From Tautonia rosea (GTDB lineage Bacteria; Planctomycetota; Planctomycetia; Isosphaerales; Isosphaeraceae), in NCBI RefSeq assembly GCF_012958305.1, contig NZ_JABBYO010000014.1, positions 1 through 64,000 of the forward strand: a stretch of DNA of 64,000 bases, read 5' to 3'. The notes below the pieces were generated by a model, which searched no databases, had not been told where the DNA came from, and worked only from the letters and a program-made list of their open reading frames with translations. The translations under genes were made by a program, and so were the position numbers. This document shows, piece after piece, positions 25,907 to 34,358 of this stretch (its first letter is position 1; each line of letters opens with the position of its first letter).

Positions 25907-26911
25907 ATGAGTGCATTGGCCGACCGCCCGCCCTACTATCTGGGGATTGACCTCGGAGGGACGAACGTCAAGAGCGGGGTTGTCGATGACGACGGCCAGC
26001 CCCGTTCTTCGATTCGCATCAAAACTCATGCCGATCGGGGACCGGAAGCCGGAATTGCCACTCTGGCCGAGGCCGGACGGCTGGCTGTCGAGGCAAGCGG
26101 GTTAAGTTGGGAAGATATTGCGGCAGTAGGGCTGGGATCTCCGGGAACTATGGACATCCCCGCAGGGATGCTCCTTGATCCTCCGAACCTCCCGGGTTGG
26201 CAAAATTTACCAATTCGAGACCTTCTCGCTGCCCGGCTTGAAAAGCCGACCGTCCTTCAGAACGATGCAAACGCCGCCGCTTACGGCGAGTACTGGACGG
26301 GAGCAGGCAAAGGGGTCACGAGCCTCGTCCTGTTCACACTTGGCACGGGAGTTGGTGGAGGAATCGTCGAGCAAGGCCGGATTATCGAGGGAAGCCATAG
26401 CCACGGGGGTGAGTGCGGCCATCTCGTGATCCAAATGGAAAATGGCCGTCAGTGCGGTTGTGGGGGGTATGGCCACCTGGAAGCCTATGCCTCGGCGACG
26501 GCCCTGGTCAAACGTGCCCTTGAGGCGCTCGAACTCTCGGACGAACCAACGGTGTTGCGGAAACACCTTGCGGAAGGAAAACTCTCGGCCCGATCGATCA
26601 ATGAGGCTTCACTTGCAGGAGACTCGCTTGCTGCCTTGCTCATGAGGGAAACCGCGCATTACCTTGCGGTTGGGGCGGTGTGCATGATGCACACAATCAA
26701 TCCCGATATCATCCTCTTTGCCGGCGGTATGTCGAACGCAGGTCCGGAGTTCATGGAGTTGATTCGAGAGGGGGTCAAGCGAATGGCCTTCCCCTTGCCG
26801 GCCTCTCGAACCAAGATCGATTACGCAACTCTCGGAGAAGAAGCAGGTTATATTGGCGCAGCCGGTTGTGCTCGTATGACCTTCGGACCGTCCAAGCCCC
26901 CCTCCAAATGA
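25907..26911 (+). CDS. ROK-family sugar kinase (glucokinase type)
   Basis: 334-residue cytoplasmic kinase phosphorylating a hexose, most likely glucose. The ATG at 25907 is preceded by GAGGAAC; the frame is open upstream but without family content. Motifs: the ATP-binding GIDLGGTNVKSGVVDD at the N terminus, QNDANAAAYGEYWTGAG with the catalytic Asp, LGTGVGGGIV, and the ROK zinc site GECGHLVIQ...CGCGGYGHLE. ALVKRALEA and a C-terminal NPDIILFAGG follow. No DNA-binding HTH domain is present, so it is an enzyme, not a NagC-type repressor. Length is normal for glucokinase of this class. Confidence 0.92.
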   Translation: MSALADRPPYYLGIDLGGTNVKSGVVDDDGQPRSSIRIKTHADRGPEAGIATLAEAGRLAVEASGLSWEDIAAVGLGSPGTMDIPAGMLLDPPNLPGWQNLPIRDLLAARLEKPTVLQNDANAAAYGEYWTGAGKGVTSLVLFTLGTGVGGGIVEQGRIIEGSHSHGGECGHLVIQMENGRQCGCGGYGHLEAYASATALVKRALEALELSDEPTVLRKHLAEGKLSARSINEASLAGDSLAALLMRETAHYLAVGAVCMMHTINPDIILFAGGMSNAGPEFMELIREGVKRMAFPLPASRTKIDYATLGEEAGYIGAAGCARMTFGPSKPPSK

Positions 26912-27009
26912 CTCTTTCGAGCTAATTGGGCAAGTGCGAAAACGTCAAAAATCGGAGAGACCTGCCCTCTAAGGATCGGGATCGACTCGCCTGAAGCGTT
27001 TCTCGTTGC

Positions 27010-27015
27010 TATGAT
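27010..27015 (+). promoter_or_regulatory. Extended -10 upstream of lepA
   Basis: TATGAT preceded by TG one base upstream (TGCTATGAT, from 27007) looks like an extended -10 element. No convincing -35 is present. It lies 142 bp before the chosen lepA start and 99 bp past the ROK stop. Confidence 0.35.
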
Positions 27016-27156
27016 GACAACGACGTTCGATCCCAATGAGCTTGGATGTCATCCCTCCTTGGGATCGGCAACCATTCGATGCACGCCCCAACCCGCTCGC
27101 CCTGCCGGCTCGATCCATCGGATCGGCTGGACCCCGGCCTTCAGCCTGGACTGCCC

Positions 27157-28962
27157 ATGGCCTTCGATCCCAGGTTTATTCGTAACTTCTCAATCGTCGC
27201 CCACATCGACCACGGCAAGAGCACCTTGGCCGATCAACTGTTGCTCCAGTCAGGCGCAATCTCTCAGCGCGAATTCCGTGAACAATTGCTTGATGACATG
27301 GACCTCGAACGCGAACGAGGCATCACCATCAAGGCTCGTGCTGTCAGTTTGCATTATGATCAGGATGGTCAGCGATACGAACTGAACCTGATCGACACTC
27401 CTGGCCACGTGGACTTCCATTACGAAGTTTCTCGAAGCCTCGCTGCCTGCGAGGGAGCGATCCTGCTCGTCGATGCCACTCAAGGAGTCCAAGCCCAGAC
27501 TGTCGCGAACGCCTACCTGGCAATTGCGGGAGATCTGGCCCTGGTGCCTGCGCTGAACAAAATCGACATGCAGGCCGCGCGTCCTGACGAGGTCAAGGAG
27601 GAGGTGTTTAATACCCTCGGCCTTGATCCCGATGAGATTCTCTCGGTCAGTGGCAAGACAGGGAGCGGTGTTCCCGAACTCTTCCGAACACTGATTGAGC
27701 GTATTCCACCTCCCTCAGGTGATGTGAAGGGATCGCTCCGAGCTTTGATCTTCGACTCGAAGTATGACGACTATCAAGGAGTGGTCGTATATGTCCGGGT
27801 GATGGACGGAACCATCCGGGTCGGTCAGAAAATCCGACTCATGGCGATGGATCGAGAATACGAAGTCATTGGTCTTGGTCAGTTCCGACCCCGAGAAGTT
27901 CCCTGCCAGGAACTGGGAGTCGGGCAAGTCGGATTCGTCGTCGCCAATATCAAGCAACTGGCGGACGTCCGCATCGGTGACACGATTACTGATGCTCACC
28001 GTCCCGCGGCTCAGGCGCTTCCGGGCTACAAGGAGCCCAGCCAGGTTGTCTATTGCGGTCTTTTCCCGGCCACTCATAATCAGTTTGAGGACCTGCGGAC
28101 CGCTCTTCAGAAGCTTGCGCTGAACGACTCCAGCTTCACGTTCGAACCCGAAACCTCCGACGCCCTGGGCTTCGGCTTCCGATGCGGGTTCCTAGGAATG
28201 CTCCACATGGAGATTGTTCAGCAACGGTTGGAACGTGAAAGTGACCTGGCACTCGTCCAGACCGCTCCCAACGTGACGTATGAGATCTTGACCCGGAAGG
28301 GGGAGACGCTTTACGTCTCGAACCCGACCCGCATTCCCGAGCCAGGAGAGATTGAGGAATTCCGGGAACCCTATGCCCGAGTCAACTTCCTCGTTCCCTC
28401 CGACAACATCGGCGCGATTATGTCTCTCTGCGAGGAACGACGCGGGAATTACATCAAGACCGACTACATCACCCCGACTCGAGTCATTGTCACCTATGAA
28501 CTGCCACTGGCAGAAATGATTTACGACCTCTACGATAAGCTGAAATCCGCCACCCGAGGTTTCGGCACGATGGACTACGAGTTGATCGGGTACCGACCGA
28601 ACAATCTGGTTCGTCTCGACGTGTTGGTGGCAGGAGATCGGGTTGACGCGCTTTCTGTGGTGGTTCACCGGGATTTTGCGGATCGGAGGGGACGCAAGCT
28701 GGTCAAGAAGCTGAAATCCGAGATTGATCGTCATCAGTTCGAGGTCGCGATTCAAGCTGCTATTGGTTCGAAGGTCATCGCTCGTGAAACAATCTCGGCG
28801 CTTCGAAAGAACGTAACCGCCAAATGCTACGGTGGCGACATCACTCGAAAGCGAAAACTGCTGGAAAAGCAGAAGGAAGGCAAGAAGCGAATGAAGCAGG
28901 TCGGCAACGTCGAGATCTCTCAGGAGGCGTTTCTGTCAGTTCTCGAGGCCGGTGAATCCTGA
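27157..28962 (+). CDS. lepA: Elongation factor 4 (LepA)
   Basis: 601-residue ribosome-associated translational GTPase that acts on stalled or mis-translocated ribosomes. The ATG at 27157 gives the family N terminus (DPRFIRNFSIVAHIDHGKSTLADQLL); the open stretch upstream is Pro/Arg-rich and not part of the protein. G1 is AHIDHGKST, G2 RGITIKA, G3 DTPGHVDF and G4 NKID. The LepA-specific C-terminal domain is present (LGFGFRCGFLGMLHMEI, NFLVPSDNIGAIMSLCEERRG, AKCYGGDITRKRKLLEKQKEGKKRMKQ). The lepA-lepB neighbourhood is the same as in E. coli and many other bacteria. Confidence 0.97.
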   Translation: MAFDPRFIRNFSIVAHIDHGKSTLADQLLLQSGAISQREFREQLLDDMDLERERGITIKARAVSLHYDQDGQRYELNLIDTPGHVDFHYEVSRSLAACEGAILLVDATQGVQAQTVANAYLAIAGDLALVPALNKIDMQAARPDEVKEEVFNTLGLDPDEILSVSGKTGSGVPELFRTLIERIPPPSGDVKGSLRALIFDSKYDDYQGVVVYVRVMDGTIRVGQKIRLMAMDREYEVIGLGQFRPREVPCQELGVGQVGFVVANIKQLADVRIGDTITDAHRPAAQALPGYKEPSQVVYCGLFPATHNQFEDLRTALQKLALNDSSFTFEPETSDALGFGFRCGFLGMLHMEIVQQRLERESDLALVQTAPNVTYEILTRKGETLYVSNPTRIPEPGEIEEFREPYARVNFLVPSDNIGAIMSLCEERRGNYIKTDYITPTRVIVTYELPLAEMIYDLYDKLKSATRGFGTMDYELIGYRPNNLVRLDVLVAGDRVDALSVVVHRDFADRRGRKLVKKLKSEIDRHQFEVAIQAAIGSKVIARETISALRKNVTAKCYGGDITRKRKLLEKQKEGKKRMKQVGNVEISQEAFLSVLEAGES

Positions 28963-29084
28963 TTCTTCCTCTTGCTCTGGCCCCCTGCTGCGGAACACCC
29001 ATTGCATGGCAATGAGCCAGACTCGGCGAGAACAGATGAGACAAATGCCTTCTGGTTGGGCCTTGACACGATTCGGGGCGTCGA

Positions 29085-30608
29085 ATGAATCAAATCGAGA
29101 CTCCCGAACGGCTTCCAGAAGTTCCGTTCACGGTCATGGTGTCTGCCCCCGAACCCGAATCACTGGTGCCAAGGGGCGGGGAAGGGGGACGCGAATCGAT
29201 TCCCTCCGCATCTCGCCCGTTGATTGAATCAATTCCGATCCTTTTTATCGGAATGCTCCTGGTCCGGACCTTTGCGGCGGAAGCCTATATCGTCCCGACT
29301 GGCTCGATGGCCCCGACGCTGCTCGGTGTTCATCGCGATGTGTCATGCACCTCGTGCGCATTCGTCTTTGCGCTCGGAGTCGATGAAGACGGCCACGCCG
29401 GTCGGCCCCTTTGTCCCAATTGTGGGGCCGACCTCGAACAGGCGCCCGTCGTCGAACGGACCGGAGACCGATTACTCGTCCAGAAAAACTTCTTTCGATG
29501 GCGTCCCCCCAAACGTTGGGAGGTGGTTGTCTTCCTAAATCCTTCAGAACCCGACCAAGCGTATGTCAAGCGGGTCGTCGGTTTGCCTGGGGAGGCCATT
29601 GAGATCCGCCACGGAGACATTTTTGTCAACGATCGGATTGCCAGGAAGAATCTGGAGGAGCAGCAGGCTGTACGGCTGCTCGTTCACGACAGTCGTTACC
29701 GGCCTCCGGGCCCCGACTGGTTTCCTCGGTGGCGGTTTCGGAATGAGGGTCGAGCACCGACCGGATGGTCCTCTGATTCCCTTGGTTTCCGACACCAATC
29801 AAAAGGGATCGCGAGTTCAGCTCAGAGCGTCGACTGGATCGAATACAAGCATGTAGATCCAGATCGGTCCAACTACGGTCCGATTCGGGATTTCATCGCC
29901 TACAACGGGGCTCGATTGGGCTCTGGTCGCAGGGTTCAAGATCTCGCACTCGAGGCACGCCTCGAACTCAGTCCGGAGACTGAAGCTCTCTCCGTTCGAT
30001 TCCAATCTGGTCCTGATCCGCTGGTGCTGACCATTCCGCTCGATGGACGGCAACCCCCTCACGTTTCCTTCTTGGGGAACGAATTTCGGACCGAAGACCG
30101 AGCTGCCGAGGTCGCCTCGACCTGGGCTCTGAGCAGGGGACCGAAATCGCTTGAAGCGTCCTTCTTCGACCATCGCTTGATGGTCGCGCTTGATGGCGTC
30201 CCTTTGTTTGAGCCTCTCGACCTCGAGCCTCCAGCTTCCCGACCGATATCATCGCGGATTGACGATCCACCCGTCGCACTTGGGGTCGTTGGAACGGGCT
30301 TGTCGGTTAAGCATCTCAAGATTTTTCGGGATGTGTATTACACCGATGGTTTGTCCCAGAGTCCCGCTCGACCGTTTGGAGTGGGAGAGCCGTATCGACT
30401 CGGATCAGACGAATATTTTGTTCTCGGCGACAATAGCCCGGTTTCGAATGATTCCCGCTTCTGGGCGGAGAGTCCCGTGGTTCCCGGCTCTATGCTGCTC
30501 GGGAAGCCCTTTCTCGTCCATCTGCCGAGCCAGGGGGTTCCCGTCCGCGTGTTTGGCAGTGAACCGTACTGGGTTCCCGACCCTCGTGAAATTCGATACA
30601 TTCGTTAA
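29085..30608 (+). CDS. lepB: Signal peptidase I with zinc-ribbon and large insert (copy 1)
   Basis: 507-residue membrane protease that cleaves signal peptides. A Pro-rich cytoplasmic N terminus precedes one transmembrane helix (about residues 46-66). Box B is PTGSMAPT with catalytic Ser74; box D YVKRVVGLPGE carries the general base Lys162; box E is GDNSPVSNDSR (448-458). Two insertions make it about twice the size of ordinary enzymes. Between Ser and Lys lies a zinc ribbon with Cys88, Cys91, Cys110 and Cys113. Between Lys and box E lies about 250 residues, the second half of which looks like a beta-sandwich of the LamG/concanavalin type (LALEARLELSPETEALSVRF, HRLMVALDGVPLF). It is followed 42 bp later by a second gene of the same architecture. 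Confidence 0.92.
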   Translation: MNQIETPERLPEVPFTVMVSAPEPESLVPRGGEGGRESIPSASRPLIESIPILFIGMLLVRTFAAEAYIVPTGSMAPTLLGVHRDVSCTSCAFVFALGVDEDGHAGRPLCPNCGADLEQAPVVERTGDRLLVQKNFFRWRPPKRWEVVVFLNPSEPDQAYVKRVVGLPGEAIEIRHGDIFVNDRIARKNLEEQQAVRLLVHDSRYRPPGPDWFPRWRFRNEGRAPTGWSSDSLGFRHQSKGIASSAQSVDWIEYKHVDPDRSNYGPIRDFIAYNGARLGSGRRVQDLALEARLELSPETEALSVRFQSGPDPLVLTIPLDGRQPPHVSFLGNEFRTEDRAAEVASTWALSRGPKSLEASFFDHRLMVALDGVPLFEPLDLEPPASRPISSRIDDPPVALGVVGTGLSVKHLKIFRDVYYTDGLSQSPARPFGVGEPYRLGSDEYFVLGDNSPVSNDSRFWAESPVVPGSMLLGKPFLVHLPSQGVPVRVFGSEPYWVPDPREIRYIR

Positions 30609-30650
30609 CCAAGCCTGCTTCAAGTCCTTGAGCCTTCCCAGGGGAGCCCC

Positions 30651-32399
30651 ATGACCCGGACCGCCGACCGTCGCAAGGTGAAATCTGATTCCTCCTCGCG
30701 CACCGAGGCGGCCCGGCCTGCGGAATCGCACCGAGAGACGATTGAGTCCATCGTTGTCGCGTTCATGCTCGCTCTCTTAATTCGAGGGTTCGCGGCAGAG
30801 GCCTTCGTGATTCCGACCGGCTCGATGGCTCCGACCCTCATGGGGCGTCACAAAGAGGTTGACTGTCCCCAATGTGGTGTGACCTTCGCCGTAAATGCCG
30901 CCGATGAACCTCGAAGCGGTCGGCCTGTTGCTTTCGGCACTTGTTCCAACTGTCGGCTCAGGACTCAGGTCGACGATCTTCCGAGCTTCAACGGCGACCG
31001 TATCTTGGTGATGAAGTTTCCTTACAAACTCTCCTTTCTCCCGATGGCAGATCGGCCTTCCCGTTGGGACGTGGTCGTTTTTCATTATCCCGAGGCTCCC
31101 GAACAGAACTACATCAAGCGGCTTGTTGGACTGCCAGGCGAGGAGTTGATGATTCACGGCGGCAATCTCTTCGCCCGGCCTCTCAATAGCGACGAATCAT
31201 TCCAAATCCTTCGCAAACCCTTGCGTCATCTTCGGGCGATGCAAGTTCCGGTCTACGATGATCGCTACCGGCCGATCGACCTGGCGTCACTTCCCGAGTG
31301 GCATCGTTGGGCTCCCCTTGAGCCCGACGACTGGACCGAACTGACCGAGGAGCCAGGAACCTTTGTTGCTGCAAATTCAGGGAGTTCCCGGGTTTCCTGG
31401 CTCCGCTATCGTCATCTCATCCCCGATCAGGATCAGTGGCGATCAATCCTGCGAGGACGGAAGCCTGAGCGTCCTCCCACCGCTTCACTGATCGACGATT
31501 TTTCTTCGTACAATTCCAATCAAGTCCGAAGGGAGAATGGTCCTCCAATCGTCGAGGCTCACTGGGTCAGCGACCTTTCCATCGAGTTTGACCTCAAGGT
31601 CGATGCACTCCGAGGGCAACTTGTTCTTGAACTCATCCAGGCAGGCGTGTCGAATCGTTGTACCATCGACCTGGCGGAGGGTCTGGCGACCTTGACCCGA
31701 GATGATACTGTTCTCGCAGAACCACTGAATTGCGGGATCGACAGTGAAGGTCAGTATCGGATCGCCTTCGCGAACATCGACGATCGGCTGACACTTTGGG
31801 TGAACGGTCGGACACCCTTTGGTGAGGGTGTGGCTTTCGTTCGGGACCGATCAGAGCCCCTCGTTCCCACGACGGCAGATTTGGCTCCCGTTGGGATTGG
31901 AGCCGAATCGGCTGAGGTTCGGGTAAGCGACCTTGTTCTTCACCGCGACATCTACTATACGTTGGAACCAAATGCCTCGGACCTGGAAGGATTCGGCATG
32001 CTCCGGGGTCAGAACGAATTCCGATGGCTTCAGCTTGCAATGTCCGATCCGGCTCAATTCCCGGAACTGGCGCGGCTTGACGCACCGCGGACTTTTGCAA
32101 TCCGTCCCGGCCGCTACATGATGATGGGAGACAACAGCCCTCGGAGCAAGGATAGTCGCGCCTGGTCTCGTCTCGAAGCGGAAGGAGTCTATTACGACGA
32201 TGCGGCTCAACGATGGGATATCGGGCCCTGGTCCACGCTCGACCGTGCCCCGCATGAAGTGCCTGAAGAGTTGATTGTGGGCAAGGCATTCTTCGTTTAC
32301 TGGCCTCACGGACGACCGTTCGGCCCCGACATTCGCGTCTCACGAGACTTCCGGCTCCCGTTTCGTCCGTATTTCGAACGGATGCAGTGGATTCGGTAA
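30651..32399 (+). CDS. lepB: Signal peptidase I with zinc-ribbon and large insert (copy 2)
   Basis: 582-residue tandem paralogue of the preceding gene. The N terminus is short and basic, followed by a transmembrane helix (IESIVVAFMLALLIRGFAAEAF, about residues 31-52). Ser58 lies in IPTGSMAPTL, Lys156 in YIKRLVGLPGE, and box E is GDNSPRSKDSR. The zinc ribbon has Cys72, Cys75, Cys98 and Cys101. The insert before box E is about 60 residues longer than in copy 1 and again contains a beta-sandwich-like region (IEFDLKVDALRGQLVLELIQAG, RLTLWVNGRTPFGEG). The two copies are clearly homologous but diverged, arguing for old duplication and different substrates. A GGGGAG Shine-Dalgarno precedes the ATG, and lptB follows 46 bp later. 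Confidence 0.92.
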   Translation: MTRTADRRKVKSDSSSRTEAARPAESHRETIESIVVAFMLALLIRGFAAEAFVIPTGSMAPTLMGRHKEVDCPQCGVTFAVNAADEPRSGRPVAFGTCSNCRLRTQVDDLPSFNGDRILVMKFPYKLSFLPMADRPSRWDVVVFHYPEAPEQNYIKRLVGLPGEELMIHGGNLFARPLNSDESFQILRKPLRHLRAMQVPVYDDRYRPIDLASLPEWHRWAPLEPDDWTELTEEPGTFVAANSGSSRVSWLRYRHLIPDQDQWRSILRGRKPERPPTASLIDDFSSYNSNQVRRENGPPIVEAHWVSDLSIEFDLKVDALRGQLVLELIQAGVSNRCTIDLAEGLATLTRDDTVLAEPLNCGIDSEGQYRIAFANIDDRLTLWVNGRTPFGEGVAFVRDRSEPLVPTTADLAPVGIGAESAEVRVSDLVLHRDIYYTLEPNASDLEGFGMLRGQNEFRWLQLAMSDPAQFPELARLDAPRTFAIRPGRYMMMGDNSPRSKDSRAWSRLEAEGVYYDDAAQRWDIGPWSTLDRAPHEVPEELIVGKAFFVYWPHGRPFGPDIRVSRDFRLPFRPYFERMQWIR

Positions 32400-32445
32400 C
32401 CTCGCTCCCAGACGTTCACGGCACCGATCAAGGAGGATCGGCCCC

Positions 32446-33477
32446 ATGGCCTTGCTGGAAGTCCGCGACCTGCAGAAGTGGTACGGCAAGCGTCAGGTCG
32501 TTTGCGGTGTCGACTTTGAAGTCGAACAGGGCCAGGTTGTGGGCCTTCTCGGCCCCAACGGCGCAGGCAAAACAACTAGCTTCCGCATGACCATCGGCCT
32601 GATCTCGGCCGATGGCGGTTCCATTACATTCGGTGGTCACGAGATCACGCATTTCCCCATGTATCGCCGTGCTCGGGCCGGCCTTGGGTATCTTCCGCAA
32701 GAAACCAGCGTCTTTCGCCAGTTATCGGTCGAGAACAACCTGATGGCGATCCTGGAGACCCGTTCCGATCTGGGTCGCAAGGAACGACGACGTCGTCGCG
32801 ATCAGTTGCTCGATCAGTTTGGATTGGATCATATTCGATCCACCAAGGCTCAGTTCATCTCGGGTGGCGAGAAGCGGCGACTCGAAATCGCGCGATGCTT
32901 GATCACCGAGCCGAGTCTCATCATGCTCGACGAGCCTTTTGCGGGAATCGACCCGAAGACTGTCAAGGAGATTCAGGGGTCAATTCGAGAGCTAGCGGAG
33001 CAATTCAATATCGGAATCTTGCTAACCGATCACGAATTCCGTGAAACGCTCGAAGTGACCGACCGGAACTACTTGATTTATCAAGGACGAGTGGTTGCGG
33101 AAGGCAATCGTGTCGAATTTCTCGAAAATCCTGACGTTCGTCGGTATTACCTCGGCGAACGCGCCGATGTCGGTCATCTGCTTGAAGATCGATCGCCCCA
33201 TCATGGTGCACCGAAACCGTCGGCACCGAATCCGGTGACAATCGCTTCACCGCCGTCACCGTCAACCAGGGAGAGTCTTCCTCCAACTCATGGCCCTGGA
33301 AACCCCCATCCTCAGCCGGAGCCTTCGAAGCCTCGAGTGGAAGCGCCGTCTCTTCCGCCGGTTCACTTCGACCCGCTGCTTGACGCCTTCGGACCTGTGA
33401 TCCTGGACCCATCATTCGGTCACGATCAGGACGAGGAAGACGATGATTTCTACAATCCCGGGCCCTCGTCTCGGTGA
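32446..33477 (+). CDS. lptB: LPS export ABC transporter ATPase LptB with C-terminal tail
   Basis: 343-residue ATPase that powers LPS extraction from the inner membrane with LptFG. AAGGAGG lies before the ATG at 32446; a longer open frame upstream is not coding. Motifs: Walker A GPNGAGKTT, Q-loop YLPQETSVFRQLSVENN, signature SGGEKRRLEIARCL, Walker B LIMLDEPFAGIDP and the H-loop TDHEF. The catalytic domain ends near residue 241 (RRYYLGE), the usual end of LptB. Here about 100 further residues follow, rich in Pro and Ser and ending in an acidic stretch (DQDEEDDD), probably disordered. LptB implies an LPS-type outer membrane. LptF/G/A/C genes are not in the window. Confidence 0.93.
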   Translation: MALLEVRDLQKWYGKRQVVCGVDFEVEQGQVVGLLGPNGAGKTTSFRMTIGLISADGGSITFGGHEITHFPMYRRARAGLGYLPQETSVFRQLSVENNLMAILETRSDLGRKERRRRRDQLLDQFGLDHIRSTKAQFISGGEKRRLEIARCLITEPSLIMLDEPFAGIDPKTVKEIQGSIRELAEQFNIGILLTDHEFRETLEVTDRNYLIYQGRVVAEGNRVEFLENPDVRRYYLGERADVGHLLEDRSPHHGAPKPSAPNPVTIASPPSPSTRESLPPTHGPGNPHPQPEPSKPRVEAPSLPPVHFDPLLDAFGPVILDPSFGHDQDEEDDDFYNPGPSSR

Positions 33478-33696
33478 TCAAACCTGCGTGTTGATCACCA
33501 ATAAAATGATGGTCACGAGCGCCAATATTCCGGTGATCATCAAGAACAATCGAGTTGCATGTCGGAAGATCAAGGGCCACGCCTCATGACGAGACGCGGC
33601 ATAGACGAGGCTGATGACCAAAATCAAGGGAGGGGCGAACCAGTAGGCGTTGATCAGGCCCAAAGGAATCAAGAATCCCACTGCAGGAAGGCTCAT
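33478..33696 (-). CDS. Small two-helix membrane protein
   Basis: 72 residues, not recognised. Two hydrophobic segments (about 5-33, LPAVGFLIPLGLINAYWFAP and onward; and 47-70, RLFLMITGILALVTIILLVI) with a short basic loop between them. Its ATG overlaps the preceding DUF6677 stop as TGATG, so it is translationally coupled and likely a functional partner. Its stop codon abuts the convergent lptB stop: TGATCA at 33475-33480 serves both strands. Confidence 0.65.
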   Translation of the reverse strand: MSLPAVGFLIPLGLINAYWFAPPLILVISLVYAASRHEAWPLIFRHATRLFLMITGILALVTIILLVINTQV

Positions 33697-34277
33697 CAGG
33701 ACGACTCCCCTCCCGGTGTCGAAGGAACCTCGGAGGCTGAGGTCGACTCTTGGTGAACTGCGGGCCCCTCAAAGGCATCGTAGATTGCCAGGATATTCAA
33801 AAGGCCGGCAATGGTTGTGTAGATATCGCCGATCTCCTTCAGTCCTCCATACTTCTGATGAAGTGAGAAGACTCGTCGCACAACGTCCTGCATCACTTCT
33901 CTGACCCCGTTGTCCATCGCCAGGTCGAGCATTGGAGCAGCCATGAATCCATTGAACAACGGTTGGAATCCCTGCTGAATCAGGGTAGCCTGAATCAAGG
34001 CGGGCCAGGCTGGCAAACCCACCCAGAACTGCCCAAGGTAGTAGAGTCGGAAATGCTCTGGATTTCTGAGCGGATTGACCCAGGTCCAGTACACATTCGC
34101 TCCTTCCCCCAGGGCAAACCCGACCGTATAAAGTCCGAAAATACAGAGAAAATAAAGAGCCCCTTTCGCGGTCCGCCCTTGGTAGACGTGGCCCAATCCA
34201 GGCCATGTCAATGCAAGCAGCGCCGCGAGGGAGCGATTCTTTAACGGAACATTTGGGGCGGTTGTCGGTTGTTCCAT
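33696..34277 (-). CDS. DUF6677-type membrane protein
   Basis: 193-residue multi-pass membrane protein. The N-terminal LAALLALTWPGLGHVYQGRTAKGALYFLCIFGLYTVGFALGEG is the hallmark: PGLGHxYQGRxxKG, a TM2-like Gly-rich hairpin followed by a hydrophobic helix. Another hydrophobic stretch lies around residues 80-105 and a last near 150-165. It ends in a Ser/Pro/Glu-rich hydrophilic tail. The family is conserved in planctomycetes with no known function (recollection). It forms a coupled pair with the next 72-residue membrane protein. Confidence 0.75.
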   Translation of the reverse strand: MEQPTTAPNVPLKNRSLAALLALTWPGLGHVYQGRTAKGALYFLCIFGLYTVGFALGEGANVYWTWVNPLRNPEHFRLYYLGQFWVGLPAWPALIQATLIQQGFQPLFNGFMAAPMLDLAMDNGVREVMQDVVRRVFSLHQKYGGLKEIGDIYTTIAGLLNILAIYDAFEGPAVHQESTSASEVPSTPGGESS

Positions 34278-34358
34278 CAGCAGAAGTGGGGTCGCTCGGG
34301 CTTGGCAATAGGCAATCGACTCGGCTTGATCAATCTAGCATGGACCGGAGCCGCTTGG

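Noticed and set aside
29063-29068. Perfect TTGACA just before the first signal peptidase gene
   Set aside because: No -10 element at 16-19 bp; the expected -10 would fall within the first codons. Probably chance.
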